Source of the DNA: Tamarix chinensis
Taxonomy: Eukaryota; Streptophyta; Magnoliopsida; Caryophyllales; Tamaricaceae
Length of the DNA: 64,000 nt
NCBI GenBank assembly: GCA_030549775.1
Contig: CM060173.1
Coordinates: 29,764,032-29,828,031 of the forward strand
Direction: 5' to 3'
Position numbers and translations under genes: made by a program. Positions 50,758-63,229 of this stretch are shown here, one piece after another (position 1 is the first letter of the stretch; every line of letters begins with the position of its first letter). The notes beneath the pieces are model-generated. The model was not told the origin of the DNA. It did no database searches and was given only the letters and a program-made list of their open reading frames with translations.

Positions 50758-53700
50758 TTACCATCCGCTGGGAGAATGACCTTGTCCTCAAGGTCGAAAG
50801 CTGGGAAGCTGGCAATGAATTGCTGGAGATCCTCCCAAGTGGCTTCCTGGGCATCACACCCTTCCCATTGAACTAGGACCTGTTGGGAGCCATTGTACTG
50901 TCGATGCTGGAGTATACGTGTGGGTGCATATATGGGTCGGCCATCGAAATAAGCATTTGGTAATGGTGTGTGGGTTATGGCAGTTGGGTCCGGGCAGAAC
51001 TTAAGGACGGATATGTGGAAAACTGGATGAATTTGAGTGGTTTGTGGCAATAGAAGTTTGTAGGCCACTGGCCCAATTCGTTCGATAATTTGGTATGGGC
51101 CAAAGTAACGCTTGGTGAGTTTGTGTTGATGACTTCGGCGGACCGAAAGCTGGCGATATGGCTGTAGTTTGACAAACACCCATGTGCCCACCGAAAACTC
51201 CTTGTCTGTGCGGTGACGGTCAGCTTGGTTTTTCATCCTTACTTGGGCGCGAAGTAGATTCTGTTTGATTATTTTGAGTAAGTGATCACGCTCGTTCAAC
51301 CATTCATCAAGCTCGTTTACTGTGGTGGTGTGTGGCAGATAATCCGATAGTATGGGAGGAGGACGTCCGTATACTGCCTGGAAGGGTGACATTCCTATGG
51401 AGGAATGTCGACAAGTGTTGTACCACCATTCAGCCCAAGGCAAATACCTGGTCCAATTGCGGGGTGTGTCGCCCACCATTGCGCGCAAGTATGTCTCAAG
51501 GCATCTGTTGACAACCTCCGTTTGGCCATCGGACTGTGGGTGATAAGAGCTGCTCATGCGGAGGGCAGTGCCTTGTAGTCTGAATAATTCCTGCCAAAAA
51601 TGGCTAATGAAGATCCTGTCTCTGTCGGAGACTATGGAACGAGGGAATCCATGTAGCCTCACATATTCTTGTATAAATTGGTGGGCAAGCTGAGCTGCTG
51701 TGATTGATGTAGGTAGAGCGCAGAAATGTGCGTACTTGGACAGCCGGTCGACAATGACCCAAATGGTTGTCTTGCCGGAACTGGGAGGTAAATGGGTAAT
51801 AAAATCCATGGATATATCTTCCCAGATCCGATTGGGGACTGGCAGTGGTTGCAGAAGCCCCTTAGGGGATTGGTTCTCCGGTTTGACTTGGAGACATACA
51901 CAGCAAGTCTTGACATATTCGCGGACTGTTGCGGCCATTTTTGGCCAATAAAAATTTGCAGAAAGTCGGGCTAGGGTGCCCTTAATTCCTGAATGACCTC
52001 CAATTTTTGAATCGTGATAGGCCTTCAGGAGCTGAGTGCGTAGGCCGCCAGTGGCAGGGATAAAAAGGCGATTATCCATATAAAGGAGTCCATCCTTTAA
52101 GTCGAAAGAGGATGAAGCAGATTGAATGTGTTGGATAATTCGTTGGGCTTCCAAATCTTCGTTTATAGCTTTACGGATCTCCTGGAGAGTAATGAATTGA
52201 GGTCCTGTAAAAGCCAGGTGGGTGGCCTCGGATGTCCATCGGGAGAGACCATCTGCAACCGTATTCTCGGTCCCTGGTTTATAGTGGATGGTGAAATCGA
52301 AGCCCAATAATTTAACAAGCCATCGTTGCTGTTCCGGAGTTTGGATGGTTTGTGTCATTAGGGGGCGAAGACTTTGGTGATCTGTGATGATGTTGAAGGG
52401 TCGACCGAGGAGATAATGGCGCCATTTTTTTACAGCAGCAGTGATGGCGAACATCTCTCGGGAGTAGGTGGATGCGTTCCTCATGTGGGAAGGTAAACGC
52501 TGACTGTAAAATGCCAGAGGGTGTTGATTTTGGGAGAGGACAGCTCCCACCGCTGAGCCAGAAGCATCCGTATGAATGGAGAAGGGTTCGTCGAAATTGT
52601 GCAGGCTCAGTACTGGTGTGTGTGTGATGGCGATTTTCAGGTGATCAAACGCTGCTTGGGCTGTTGGGCTCCACTGGAAGGCCTGTTTCTTTAATAGGTC
52701 TGTGAGGGGGCTTGCGATTGCGGCGTAGTGCCGAATGAATCGCCTGTAATACCCGGTCAGGCCCAAAAACCCACGTAAACTGGTAACGGACTCTGGTTTG
52801 GGCCACTTCAACATGGATTGAATTTTTTCTGGATCCACCTGTACTCCTCCACCTGAAATAACATGGCCCAGATAATTGAGTTTAGTAAGCCCAAAAGTAC
52901 ACTTAGATAATTTGGCATAAAGACGGTGATGGTCTAGTATGGCAAGAGTAGTGCGGAGATGAGAGAGGTGAGTATTCAAGGAAGGGCTATATATGAGTAT
53001 ATCATCAAAAAATACGAGTATAAATTTCCGAAGATAAGGTTTAAAAATGTTATTCATATTAGATTGGAATGTGGATGGGGCGTTTGTTAACCCGAAGGGC
53101 ATCACGAGAAATTCGTAATGTCCCTCATGTGTGCGGAAAGTTGTCTTCGGTATGTCGGGCGGGTGAACTCGTATTTGAAAGTAGCCACTTCATAAATCTA
53201 GTTTGGAGAAATAAGTTGCCCCATGTAGCTCATCTAATAGCTCTTCCACCGTCGGAATAGGAAAACGGTCTTTGGTAGTGATGGCGTTAAGTGCCCGATA
53301 ATCGACACAAAAGCGCCACGTGCCATCCTTCTTCTTGACCAAAATAACCGGAGAAGAAAACGGGCTTGTGGATGGTTGAATGATTTGGGCCTGTAACATC
53401 TCTTGGACTTGTTTCTCTATCTCATTTTTCTGAAAATATGGGTAACGGTATGGCTTGACATTGACAGGGTTAGTGCTTGGGCCAAGGTTAATGTGGTGAT
53501 CCAGGGCTCGGTGGGGCGGAAGGTCTTTGGGCATATCAAAGATGGAGCGATACCGGTCCAGAATTTGTTGGATTTGTGGGTGCAGGTGGTTCTCAGGATT
53601 GTGGGCCATGAACTCCCCGTTTGTGAGTTCTAACCGAAAATAAGCCGAAAGGGAGTTGGTGGACTGGAGGCGTTTAAGTTGTTGGGGTGTGATTAGATCT

Positions 53701-55169
53701 GGGCCGGAGGGGGTATTTAGGCCGGTAAATTGCACGGTCCGTCCTTCATGCTCGAAGGCGAGGGTCATCTTTTTGTGATCCGTTGTAACCGGCCCCAGGG
53801 ATGCCAGCCATTGAACGCCCAGAACGGCGTCTGTACCGGCCAACTTTAACGAATGGAAATCGGTGCTGAACTTATATCCTTGTATCTCCACGGGCACTCC
53901 TCTACAAACCCCTTGAGTGTGGATTTTGTCACCATTTCCCACCGTGACAGCGAACCCCTGATACTTGTCTACCGGAATACCCAAAAATTGAATTACCCGG
54001 GGATGGAGGAAATTGTGCGTGCTCCCTGTGTCCACCAGCACAGAAATAGGATGACGGTGTATGGTTGCTTGCAGCCGCAAGGAGCTGGGATACGATGTAC
54101 CCGTCATTGCTTGCATTGATACCTCAGGTTCAATTTCTTGTGTCGAGTCAGGGTTTATCAATTCTTCTTCCTGGTTGTGTTCTGCTTCATGGTGTTCTTC
54201 AGGGATTAGGAGCAAAATCCGTGGGTGCTTACACTTATGGCCGGGGTGGTATTTTTCGTCACAGTTAAAACAGAGGCCCAGGGCCCTCCTGCGTTTGTGT
54301 TCTTCTGGGCTGAGCCTTCGTATATTTGAGGCTGGGTTCTGTGAGGGCGGTGGTATCGGAGGAAGGGATAACAGTGGTGGAGGAATGTTTGAGGTAAATG
54401 AATTTTTTTGTGTTTGGGTACGATTGAAGGGAGCTCGTGACTCATTTAGTTTGTTTTCCACAAGTTTAGCCATGTCAATAGCCTCGGCAATGTGAGTGGG
54501 TTTGAGAATAGTCAATTCATTTTTAATCGGGGTTTTTAACCCAGAAAGGAAGCAGTTCATGAGAGCGTCTGGGGGTAGATTGGTAATTCGATTGCTTGTA
54601 TTTTCGAACAGGGATTGATACTCTTCCACTGTTCCGATTTGTCTGAGCTTAAACAAGGTAATTTGAGGATTATCAAAAGAAGAGGGGCCAAACCTCTGTT
54701 CCATGGCACGAATGAGAGCTGACCAGGAAGAGAGCTGGCGATTCCGATACATCCATTGGAACCAGGTAAGAGCTTGCCCAGCCATATAGAAACTAGCGAG
54801 ATCAACTCGTTGCTCGTCTGGTGTGTTATGGAAGGCGAAGTATCGTTCAGCTTGAAATATCCAATCCGATGGATTTGAACCATCGAAACTACCGAGCTCG
54901 CATTTCGGAGGTTTAGCTGTGATGATTGTTGGTAATGAAGGTTCCGGAATGGGGGCGGCCATGATGGGGGGTAATTGAGAATTAGTGTAGTTTGGGGTAC
55001 TGCTAGTGCTAGCTCCTTCCAGTTTGCGGAGAATTTCGGCAAACTGGTTGTTCATGGTTTGGGTGAGGGCTGTAATTGCAATTTCATGGTGTTGGAGGGT
55101 TTCCCGGATTTGGTTTAGAGCTTCATCCGTGTTTTTTGATCTGGTATTGTGTGCGTCTTCTTTGGCCAT
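50673..55169 (-). pseudogene. Chromovirus gag-pol polyprotein, one nonsense codon
   Basis: A single frame of 1499 codons runs from the ATG at 55169 to the TGA at 50675-50673, interrupted only by TGA at 53192-53190. Upstream segment (659 residues): capsid region about 102-220, CCHC knuckle C300-C303-H308-C313, protease VLVDTGS with Asp380, then the start of RT ([19 protein letters not shown]). The stop replaces the residue between FSKLDL and SGY, normally Arg. Downstream segment: RT box VFFDDILIYS, RNase H beginning HTDASGSAVGAVL, integrase zinc region (H-x-H and CCVCLQVK), a DDE core with DFITHLP, VSDRDRIF and GQTEVVNR, and near the C-terminus a chromodomain (VLVQWEGCDAQEATWEDL). The enzyme motifs look intact. 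This copy could supply only a truncated product lacking most of RT. Confidence 0.95.
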
Positions 55170-55177
55170 GGCTGGGT

Positions 55178-55197
55178 TCTCTCAACGAGAGCACCAA
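55178..55197 (-). other. Primer-binding site of gypsy element
   Basis: The minus strand reads TTGGTGCTCTCGTTGAGAG just inside the 5' LTR, ending about 9 bases before the gag start. TTGGTGCT-TC-TTGAGAG sites are usual in this chromovirus group. I did not assign the tRNA. Confidence 0.6.
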
Positions 55198-55198
55198 T

Positions 55199-55520
55199 TG
55201 ATAGAGCTCACTTCGAGTGTGAGCAAACTCCAAGGGAAAAGGGTCGAGAAGGAGGCAAATAGTTCTCTGCCGTTCTTCCTATTCATTCAGGTATAAATAG
55301 GGATAGTTAGTTACAATACTTGCGAGCAGATGCGGCCACGTATTACCAGCCCTAACAGACAGCCTAATGGCGATACACGTCAATAACGAAATAACAGAAA
55401 GGAAAGTGAAAGCTACGCAGAGGTCAAGTGCTCGATCAGTCGAGTAGCCTGGCTGGTGTTTTGATTATCCTCTTGGGCCTTATCCTGGTGGTACCATCAT
55501 CGGTGGTTTGGGCCGTATCA
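55199..55520 (-). repeat. 5' LTR of gypsy element
   Basis: Identical to the 3' LTR except for one base (55451). A minus-strand TATA candidate at about 55301-55292 would drive the element. Confidence 0.97.
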
Positions 55521-55525
55521 GGCAC

Positions 55526-56140
55526 ACACAAGATAATGATAAAAGATTTTATGTTCTAAACATAAATAAAAAATTACTAAAATTATAAGATAAGATATAT
55601 TTTCATTTCACCTTTTGCATAGAGTTTGGATTCACTTATTTATTTGTTGTTTTGACAATTAGCTTATCTCTCTTAATGATATCTCTATGTGAACATAAAA
55701 ATAAATAAGTGGTTGAGATATAATATGTCGTAGAATATAAGTGGTTAAGGATTAGAGCGTGGAATAAGAGATATATATAGTGCGAAGAAAAAGAAGAAAA
55801 TTAGATTTAAAGGTAATAAGACTAATAAAAATAGTTATTTAGTAGATTCATAAGATTTCACTTATTTCAAATAAAACCATAACATCGTACGGTAATTCTA
55901 TAACTTTAAAATTTTATATAGAATTGACAATAATTTAATAACTTTAATATCTACATTTTACCTTTATGTAAAATCTTAACAACTATGATATCTACATAAA
56001 AATATCTTGTAATAATATTATGGAAAGATAAAGTAAAAGTAAATTATAATTATCATTGTTACGACGGGTATGCTTGGGACGAGGGAAATTGATTACGGAG
56101 GAATGATTAAGGGGATAATAATTAAGGGAGTAAATTTATC
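55526..56140. other. AT-rich intergenic sequence
   Basis: Nothing recognised. Confidence 0.4.
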
Positions 56141-56144
56141 CACC

Positions 56145-56915
56145 TTTCTTGTTTGGTATATAAGGGTAAATTATTCTAGGGAATATTTTTCTTATGTTTG
56201 GTTTGGGAGGAATAACTTATGTTAGAATAATATTTTCTTTTACTTCATTAGCATGAAAAATTAGTAATATTTTTATTAGATATAAAATATAAATAATTAT
56301 TTATCACATAAATCAAAAATTTAATATATTATATTTTTAATTTAATTTTTATAAATCAAAGTAATATATTACAATAACTAGAAAAAAAATATATGAAAGA
56401 GACTAATCAAGATATATTATAACAATATTTAAAATAAGACATTTAAATAATAAATGTATATTTTTAAAAACATAAAGATACAAAAATAAATAAAAATATT
56501 TTTGAGACTAAAATAATAAATCAAAAAAATATTTTGTCACTATTTACACAAATAAAAAAGTATGGTTTGACTTTTTTATGAGTTTTTGGATTCGGTGTAA
56601 AAAAAAAGAAAAAAAAAGGTAGACCTCTTTAAATAAAATTAGTTATAAGTTATAAGTTTTGAACCACAAACAAAAATCATCTTACCGGGAGAACTACCAC
56701 ATGTTCTGAAAAATACAGACCAAGAATAGCACGCGGCAGAGTCTTTGCCCAAACAAACTTAAATCTAGAGAAACTTTCGGACCACAGTATAAGAGGAGAA
56801 AATTATCGAACAGTGTGTTCGGAAAATAATTTCTTCCCATACCAAACATAAAAAAAGAGGGAAATAATTTTCCTTATAATTTTTACACCACCTTTACCCC
56901 CATACCAAACATAAT
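56145..56915. repeat. Inverted-repeat element, candidate MITE upstream of NRP1-like gene
   Basis: Left-arm segments CTTGTTTGGTATATAAGGGT (about 56148) and CTTATGTTTGGTTTGGGAGG (56191) reappear inverted at about 56888-56905 (TTTACCCCCATACCAAACAT) and 56832-56851 (TCTTCCCATACCAAACATAA). Arms are about 100 bp and imperfect, around an AT-rich core. Termini and target duplication could not be fixed. Confidence 0.5.
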
Positions 56916-57200
56916 CTAATTATAAAAAATTAAACATTAAGTAAAAATAATAATTAATGAACCTAAACTGTAGCTAACTAAAAAAAAGTCCTAGTTAAGA
57001 CTGGGAGAAACGGCTGAAAATTTTGGACAAATCAATACTCGGGAAGACAAAGTCAGCGTTTGACCGCGTCAAACCGTGCGCCCGCGGTGTTGTTTTCCCC
57101 TAATAGCCCTTCACTGGTCATAGCTGACGCGCTTGTTTGCGAGACGAAGAAATTGATGAAGCTTCCTACTACCAGGGCACAATTGGAAAACTATAACTCC

Positions 57201-57207
57201 TATAAAG
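57201..57207 (+). promoter_or_regulatory. TATA box of the NRP1-like gene
   Basis: TATAAAG lies about 140 bp upstream of the start codon, in the usual position for a leader of about 110 bp. The preceding 150 bp is much GC-richer than the flanking DNA. Confidence 0.6.
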
Positions 57208-57342
57208 AGTCGATCGAACTACAATCCGAATTCAACGAAAGACTTTCACCCCCAGGTTCCCCCCACACTTCCATCATCGACCTTTTCTTTCAACCCTCCA
57301 ATCAATTCTCATTATCTTCACCACAAAGAAAAATCTCTAGTC

Positions 57343-57831
57343 ATGGACTCCTACACCTCTCATTCTCACACCGCCGCAGCTTCCCCTCCCGGAAACACCT
57401 ATCACCACCAGCCCGCCTCCACTTCCGAGCTGTTTTCAAGCGCCAAATTCATGGCTGATGCCGCAAAATCAGCATTCAGACATGAAGGTGAGAATGTTGA
57501 TAAAGCTAAAGTTGCAGGTGCGGCTGCCGATCTCCTAGGTGCTGCAAAGCATTACGGTAAGCTTGAAGAAAAAAGTTTTGGCAAGTATGTTGGAAAGGCT
57601 GAGGATTATCTTCATAAGTATCATTCTTCTCATTCTTCCACCTCCACTACATCGCACACCGCCGCCGCTCCTGGTGCCGGAAGTACCACATATTCAAGCC
57701 ATTCAGGACATGGATCTGTTGATAGTAGTAATTATGTTCATGAAGGATCTCAATCTCACGCTTCCGGTGGTGGTGGTGGGAAGTATGGTGATTACATCAA
57801 GTTAGCTCAAGGGATCCTGAAGAAGCATTAA
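57343..57831 (+). CDS. NRP1: Nodulin-related protein 1-like
   Basis: An intronless frame of 162 residues. The family core is present: STSELFSSAKFMADAAKSAF (about 27-46), then KVAGAAADLLGAAKHYGKLE (about 55-74) and GKYVGKAEDYLHKYHSSHS (about 79-97). A low-complexity Ser/Thr/His/Gly linker follows, and the protein ends in GDYIKLAQGILKKH. No signal peptide or membrane segment is visible, so a soluble protein is expected. Arabidopsis NRP1 is linked to heat response and abscisic acid, and legume relatives are named from nodules; the biochemical activity is unknown. The start is the first ATG after the TATA box in the family frame. An overlapping +1 frame (57060-57458) is not conserved-looking. The gene appears intact and stands alone between a MITE-like repeat and a LINE. 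Confidence 0.92.
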   Translation: MDSYTSHSHTAAASPPGNTYHHQPASTSELFSSAKFMADAAKSAFRHEGENVDKAKVAGAAADLLGAAKHYGKLEEKSFGKYVGKAEDYLHKYHSSHSSTSTTSHTAAAPGAGSTTYSSHSGHGSVDSSNYVHEGSQSHASGGGGGKYGDYIKLAQGILKKH

Positions 57832-58569
57832 TGTTTTTGATTGAATGCATAAGAATTGTACTATCAAATGAGTTCTAAAAAGAATCAAACTTTGTTTGTC
57901 TAGATCACATGTCTGGTACTTTGTGCGTTTGGATTTAGCTTTCTTGGTCATTGTATTGTATGATTCGCTTCTCTTTTGGATGATGACGAACCAAATTACC
58001 AAAATAGTTTAAGAAATATCGAATTAGTCCGTCCCTCCAAAAATTACCAAAAATAGTCATTTACTTAAATTATACGTCATATTTTATTATTTGTTACATA
58101 ATATTACCTTAAATTATGTTTATATAAACTAGTTTCACATAAAACTAAATTAAAAAAAATGACAATTATGTAAATATACACATAAAAATAAAGATATAAT
58201 ATCAAATTTCAACTATAAAGGGCTAGTTTGGTGACGTTTTAGATTGAAGGACTATTTTGATATACCTTAATCTTAAAATGGCTGTTTTAGTAATGGATTT
58301 TATTATTTCTTGCAAAGTAGTCGGCCCCGACATCTAGTCTAGTTTTAGGCCAGGCCTAAAAGTTAAAAGCGTCCATTATGCACCCAACCCAAAAGATAGT
58401 TATCGATCCGATCTCGCTTTATGACCATCCATATTCTAACACTTTACTTTAGTATAAACAATATTTTAATAAATAAAAACATAATTCAAATGTTGTAAAA
58501 TATTTATTTGTAGTAATTTTTTTTCGTGTTTGTTATTATTTCGATTATTGATACTAATTTATATTTTTT
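57832..58569. other. 3' flank of NRP1-like gene and AT-rich spacer
   Basis: The 3' UTR probably lies within 57832-58000. No canonical AATAAA is present; AATGCATAAG (57844) and TTGTATTG (57950) are weak candidates. Nothing else recognised up to the LINE 3' end. Confidence 0.4.
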
Positions 58570-58599
58570 TTATATGTAAGATAACAACAAAGGTCATCA

Positions 58600-61500
58600 A
58601 GGTAAGACAACCTTACAAGAAATCATGAACATTATGAACTACTTCATGAACTCTATAGGGGAACTCCCTCCTACTAAACTTAATTCAAGAGTTTATTATA
58701 ACTTTAATGAGCAAAATCAGTCATCTACCGCACACTTGGTAATTATCAAACACCAATTTGTTCCTAAACTCTCAAATAGCTCATGTTATAGCAAAAAAAG
58801 TTGTACGTCAAATATCTTCCCTCAACCCAATTCTTTTAATGCCAAGCCAAGCAAAAGCATGCTCTTCAATAGAACTTAACATCACCCATAAAAAGCCCAG
58901 CCAGTCGCTAATCTCGTATCAAATCTTTCCTGTCACATTGCAATGAAGAAACACATGATTTATTGATTCTTTTTCCACCTTGCAAAAAGGGCACCCTGTC
59001 TCCCTAGGGTCCACAATTTGAAGTTTAGCCAATATGTCTTTAGTATTAAGCATCTTCTAAACTACAAACTAAGAAACAAGGTCAACCCTCAGGGGGCTAA
59101 GCCGCTCCAAATCATACTGAAATTCGGGGTTCGAGACCTTTCCTCTTCAGCCTTCTGATACGTCGCCTGACAAAAAGACTTTACTAAAAAAGTCTCATTA
59201 TCTTCATAAGCCCATCTAAACATGTCCTCCTTATCTCTGGTCAAGGGAAACTATTTAATAAACCCTTCTAACTGCTCCACTTTCTTGACTTCCCATTCAA
59301 AAAGAAACTATCTCCACCATAGAATCCAGGTCCATTGTGATCCTTCCCATCTCCCCATACCAGCTATCTTCTATTCCTGTTGACTAGATACTCTAAAGAG
59401 TCTTGGAAATAAGGTTCTCAACGCTCCTGATCCTGTCCAATCATCATGCTAGAAGCTAACAGTTTTCCCATCCCCTAAAACAACTGACAACCCCCCTTCA
59501 GAATAGGATTCACACTTCCTAACTTAACAATGTCCGCCCACGGAGACCAACCTCTCTGAGTATCCAGGTTGTGAATACCCCCACACTAGTCCCCATAATG
59601 AATTAAGGATATAACATTCTTCCATGAAGTATCATCGATAGTGTAGTACCTCCACCACCATTTGAATAATATAGCATTATTCTTCATGATTAGATCCCCC
59701 ACTCCAAGTCCTCCCAAATACTTAGGTCTCTGAATCACACTCCACTTGACTAAACGTAGATTTTTCATATCCCCACTCTAACTCTAGAAAAAATTATGCT
59801 GAATACTAATAATTTATTTGACCACGCCCTTCATAATCCTAAAGAGACTCATATAATACATCGGTAAGCTGTTAAAAACAATTTTAATCATAACCAATCT
59901 TCCTACTTTAGAAAGGAATTTCAATTTCTACCATGCTAGCCACTGTTTCACTTTATCGATCACTAGTTTCCAAGTCTGACTTTTTCTCGCATTTGCCCCT
60001 AACGGAAGGCCCAGATAAATGGTAGGCAATTTACTAATAGCACATCCCCAAATGTCATCCACCTCCCTTTGAAATTGGTCATCCACACTAAGACCTATGA
60101 GTTTTGTTTTAGCAAAGTCAACCCCCAAACCCAAGAGCAAGTAAAAACAATCAAGTGATCTCCTCCAATTCCTAATATTCTCTGTAGACACCCCGTAGAA
60201 AATCATCGTATCATCAACAAACTAGAGATGAGTGACATTACATTTGTGCCTCCCCACTCTTAAGCCCCGAATCAACCCCTTGTCAACACCTCTTCTGATT
60301 AGCTGATTAAATGCCTCCACAGCTAACACAAACAAGAAGGGAGATATTGGATCCACTTGTCTATGCCCCCTACCCATACTAAATGGGGGAGTAGGGGACC
60401 CATTAATGAGAATCGAGATACTAGCAGTCAAAATAAACTCCTTAATCCAACCCCTAAAAATGCTGCCGAACCCCATGATCCTCAAAATATTATCCACAAA
60501 CTCCCATCTGATGCTATCATAGGCCTTCTGAAAGTCCAATTTGATCATAACCCCTTTCACGCCCTTCCTCCTCCTATACCACTACACAATTTCATTAGCT
60601 ACCAAGGCCCCATCCAAAATTCTTAGTCCTTCAATGAAAGCTAACTGAGAATCGCCTACCAGATCATCAAATACCTGTTTTAGCCTTTGAGCTAGAATCT
60701 TCGAAATCACCTTATAAATGCAGTCTACCAAAATAATGGGTCTAAACTGATTCACCTCCTCTACGTCAGCCACTTTGGGAATCAAAGTTACCAAAGTGGT
60801 ATTGATTGAAGGCGATAATCTGTTAAAGTAGAAAAAATTCAGGACAACTTCCGAAAACTCCCTCCCAATTACACCCCTCATCTTCCGGATAAAGCCCATA
60901 TGATACCCATCATATCCCGGCGCTTTCAAAGGATCTCATGATCATACTGCCTTCTTAACATCCTCCTCTATAGGGATGCTATCAAGCGCCAAGCTCTTCT
61001 CCCTCACAATCTTACTAAAGCCTTCTTAACTAATCTCAATATCAGGAAAAACTTGCTGCTCATACAAACTCTTGTACAAAGAGGTGATGATCTCCTTGAT
61101 CTCTGCCGATTCTGTATTCTCCTTTCCATTGTGAACAAGCCTATTGATGAAAGCCCTCTTCCTTCTAATAGCTGCAATAGTGTGAAAATACTTGGTGTTT
61201 CTTTCTCTATCCTTAAAACCTCTTACCCTGGAAACCTGAAGCCAATATGCATCCTTCCTCTTATGCTTTTTCCATAACTGGCTCTGTAACGCCCCTTCTA
61301 GCAAGCTCCACTTCATCACTATCACCCCCATGACTAGAGCCCTCCATCTTACTCAACTCGGCTTCAAACAACTTAATCTTTGAATCAATACCCCAAAAAC
61401 CTCATTATTCCACTTCCTAAGCAATCCCTTCATTTCCTTCAAATTTTCCTAACATTGTTTCCCCTCCAAACTAGCCCGGCATTTAGCCACAAACCCATGA

Positions 61501-62250
61501 AACTAAGGGTGCGAGAACCATATATCCCAAGATCTAAAAGGGATCAACCCTTTTTCATATTTCAAAAAGATGATACAGATAGGATTATGGTCCGAAAGGG
61601 ACTTACATTATCCAACACAACTAGTATCCGGACAAGAAACCAACTAGCTAGGGTCCACTAAAAATCTATGTAGGAGACTCGCAGACTTCGCCTTATGCCA
61701 TGTAAATTTCAAATTTGATGGCTTCATATCAACCAGTCCCATCTTATCAATCCAATCATTAAACTCCTTAACACTGCTACTATCCACCCACCCTCCCTTC
61801 CTCTCATCATGAGATCTCACCTCATTAAAATCCTCCATGACTATTAGGGGGCCACTACAATTCTGCCCCACAGATCACAACTCCTCTCAAAGAGCCCTCC
61901 GATCCATCGAAACCAAACTTCCATAGACTAAAAGAATCCCACTATTAATAGACAAAGAACAAAAGCACCCTTCAATCAAGATCCATCTACTTCCACTTCT
62001 AAATAATCTCATCTCAAAAAATTGAGTATTCCACCCAATAATCAACCCCCCACTTCTACCTTGTGCCATAGAGTCTCTCTATTCAATTGCTCCTGAATCC
62101 CACACCTTATTTTTCCATGATTCCATGACCACCTAATGTTTAGTTTCCACCAAACCACACACCCATGGCTTTTCCTTTGCAATCAATGATTGCAAATAAG
62201 ACATCTTTCCTACAACTCCAATCCCCCTTATATTCCAACTAAGTACTACC
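58600..62250 (-). pseudogene. LINE ORF2 remnant (endonuclease, reverse transcriptase, zinc tail)
   Basis: Endonuclease pieces are MAQGRSGGLIIGWN (62069) and VMEDFNEVRSHDERKGG (61840), with MGLVDMKPSNLKFTWHK typical of the APE-type fold. The RT segments are KAPGYDGYHMGFIRK (60926), FRPIILVDCIYKVISKILA, KLDFQKAYDSIRWEF (60540) and PISPFLFVLAVEAFNQLI. The catalytic box reads *FVDDTMIFYG (about 60225-60195), where a TAG replaces the Gln that normally precedes FADDT. The final part QRPKYLGGLGVGDL (59739) and the His/Cys zinc tail lead to the 3' end. The frame breaks at least ten times, so it is inactive. Confidence 0.88.
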
Positions 62251-63229
62251 ATTACAACTCCAACATTACCCCCTCTTCTCTTTAAGCCTTACCTCTACCT
62301 CTTCCTAAGCTTTCTTTGGCTCCTTCTTAGTACTGCCTATTTTTCCACACACTTCTTCTCTTCTTTGGATGAAATACCAATTGCCTTCCCAAGCTACCGA
62401 CATTCAATTGCTTCTACCAATCCTTCCTCTTCCACCTCTCCCCCTTCAACTTCATTTCTTATCGACCGATTCTTCCTTCCCTTCCCATCTGAATATTTAT
62501 AATTCTCTAACCTTTCAAAACTGGGTGGGGGACTTTCATTACTAGAAAGAGAGCCTTTCAATAACTTCACCTCTTCCCTACCACTCCCCCTTCACCTCCT
62601 CCTTTTAAATCCTCCACTATTCCCCTCGACCCTTCCATCATTTTGCACCATTCAACAATCTTCCTCTCTTCTTCTATATCATGATCAACCCTTGCAAATT
62701 TTGTCTTGCTTGAGCCTGCGGAACCTTTGTCATTAAAGCCACCATCCTCTCTAAAATGCAAGGATCCCCCATGCTGCAAACGATTAACATTTAATCCACA
62801 CCCCTGTAATGAGTGTCCCCCGACAACACACAACCTAAAAGACTCTCCTACCCCTTCTATTCCACCTTTCCAGAAGTTGGCTCCCTCCCTTCCATCTAAA
62901 TCCTCACTCTCTTGCATCTGCAACCGCTACACTTCCACTTCCTAAAGCCTAAAATTATCTCCCTCCTTTCCCGATCCACTACAGCAAACAAACCGTAATA
63001 AATCCTCCTCTCCCCACTGTGGAATATTCTCCCTTCCCCATGCTGCCGCTCCATCCACATCAGCCCCAATTATCATCTGCACACCATTCGACGCCAACTC
63101 ATCCCTCGGACATAACACCTATATAGATATACTACATGACTCTTCACCTTCCTTACACGTACCCCTACTCAGAGAATCCTCCACCAACATTTCATCTTCC
63201 TCGTCGGATTTCATTAAGCATGGAAAAAA

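Larger units (their letters stand above)
50436..55520 (-). mobile_element. Ty3/gypsy chromovirus (Reina-like), full length and young
   Basis: It is a 5085-bp element with two 322-bp LTRs (50436-50757 and 55199-55520) and a perfect 5-bp target duplication GGCAC (50431-50435, 55521-55525). Coding order on the minus strand is gag, protease, RT, RNase H, integrase, chromodomain. I count one difference between the LTRs (A at 50688, G at 55451). Short LTRs, total size near 5 kb and a C-terminal chromodomain fit the Reina clade. Only one in-frame stop damages the single long frame. Confidence 0.97.

Noticed and set aside
50673..55169. Programmed stop-codon readthrough at the TGA in the gypsy polyprotein
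   Set aside because: The stop falls inside a conserved RT motif rather than at the gag-pol junction. A point mutation is simpler.
57060..57458. Upstream open frame of 132 residues overlapping the NRP1-like start
   Set aside because: It begins upstream of the probable TATA box and does not resemble a known protein. The downstream frame has the full family core.
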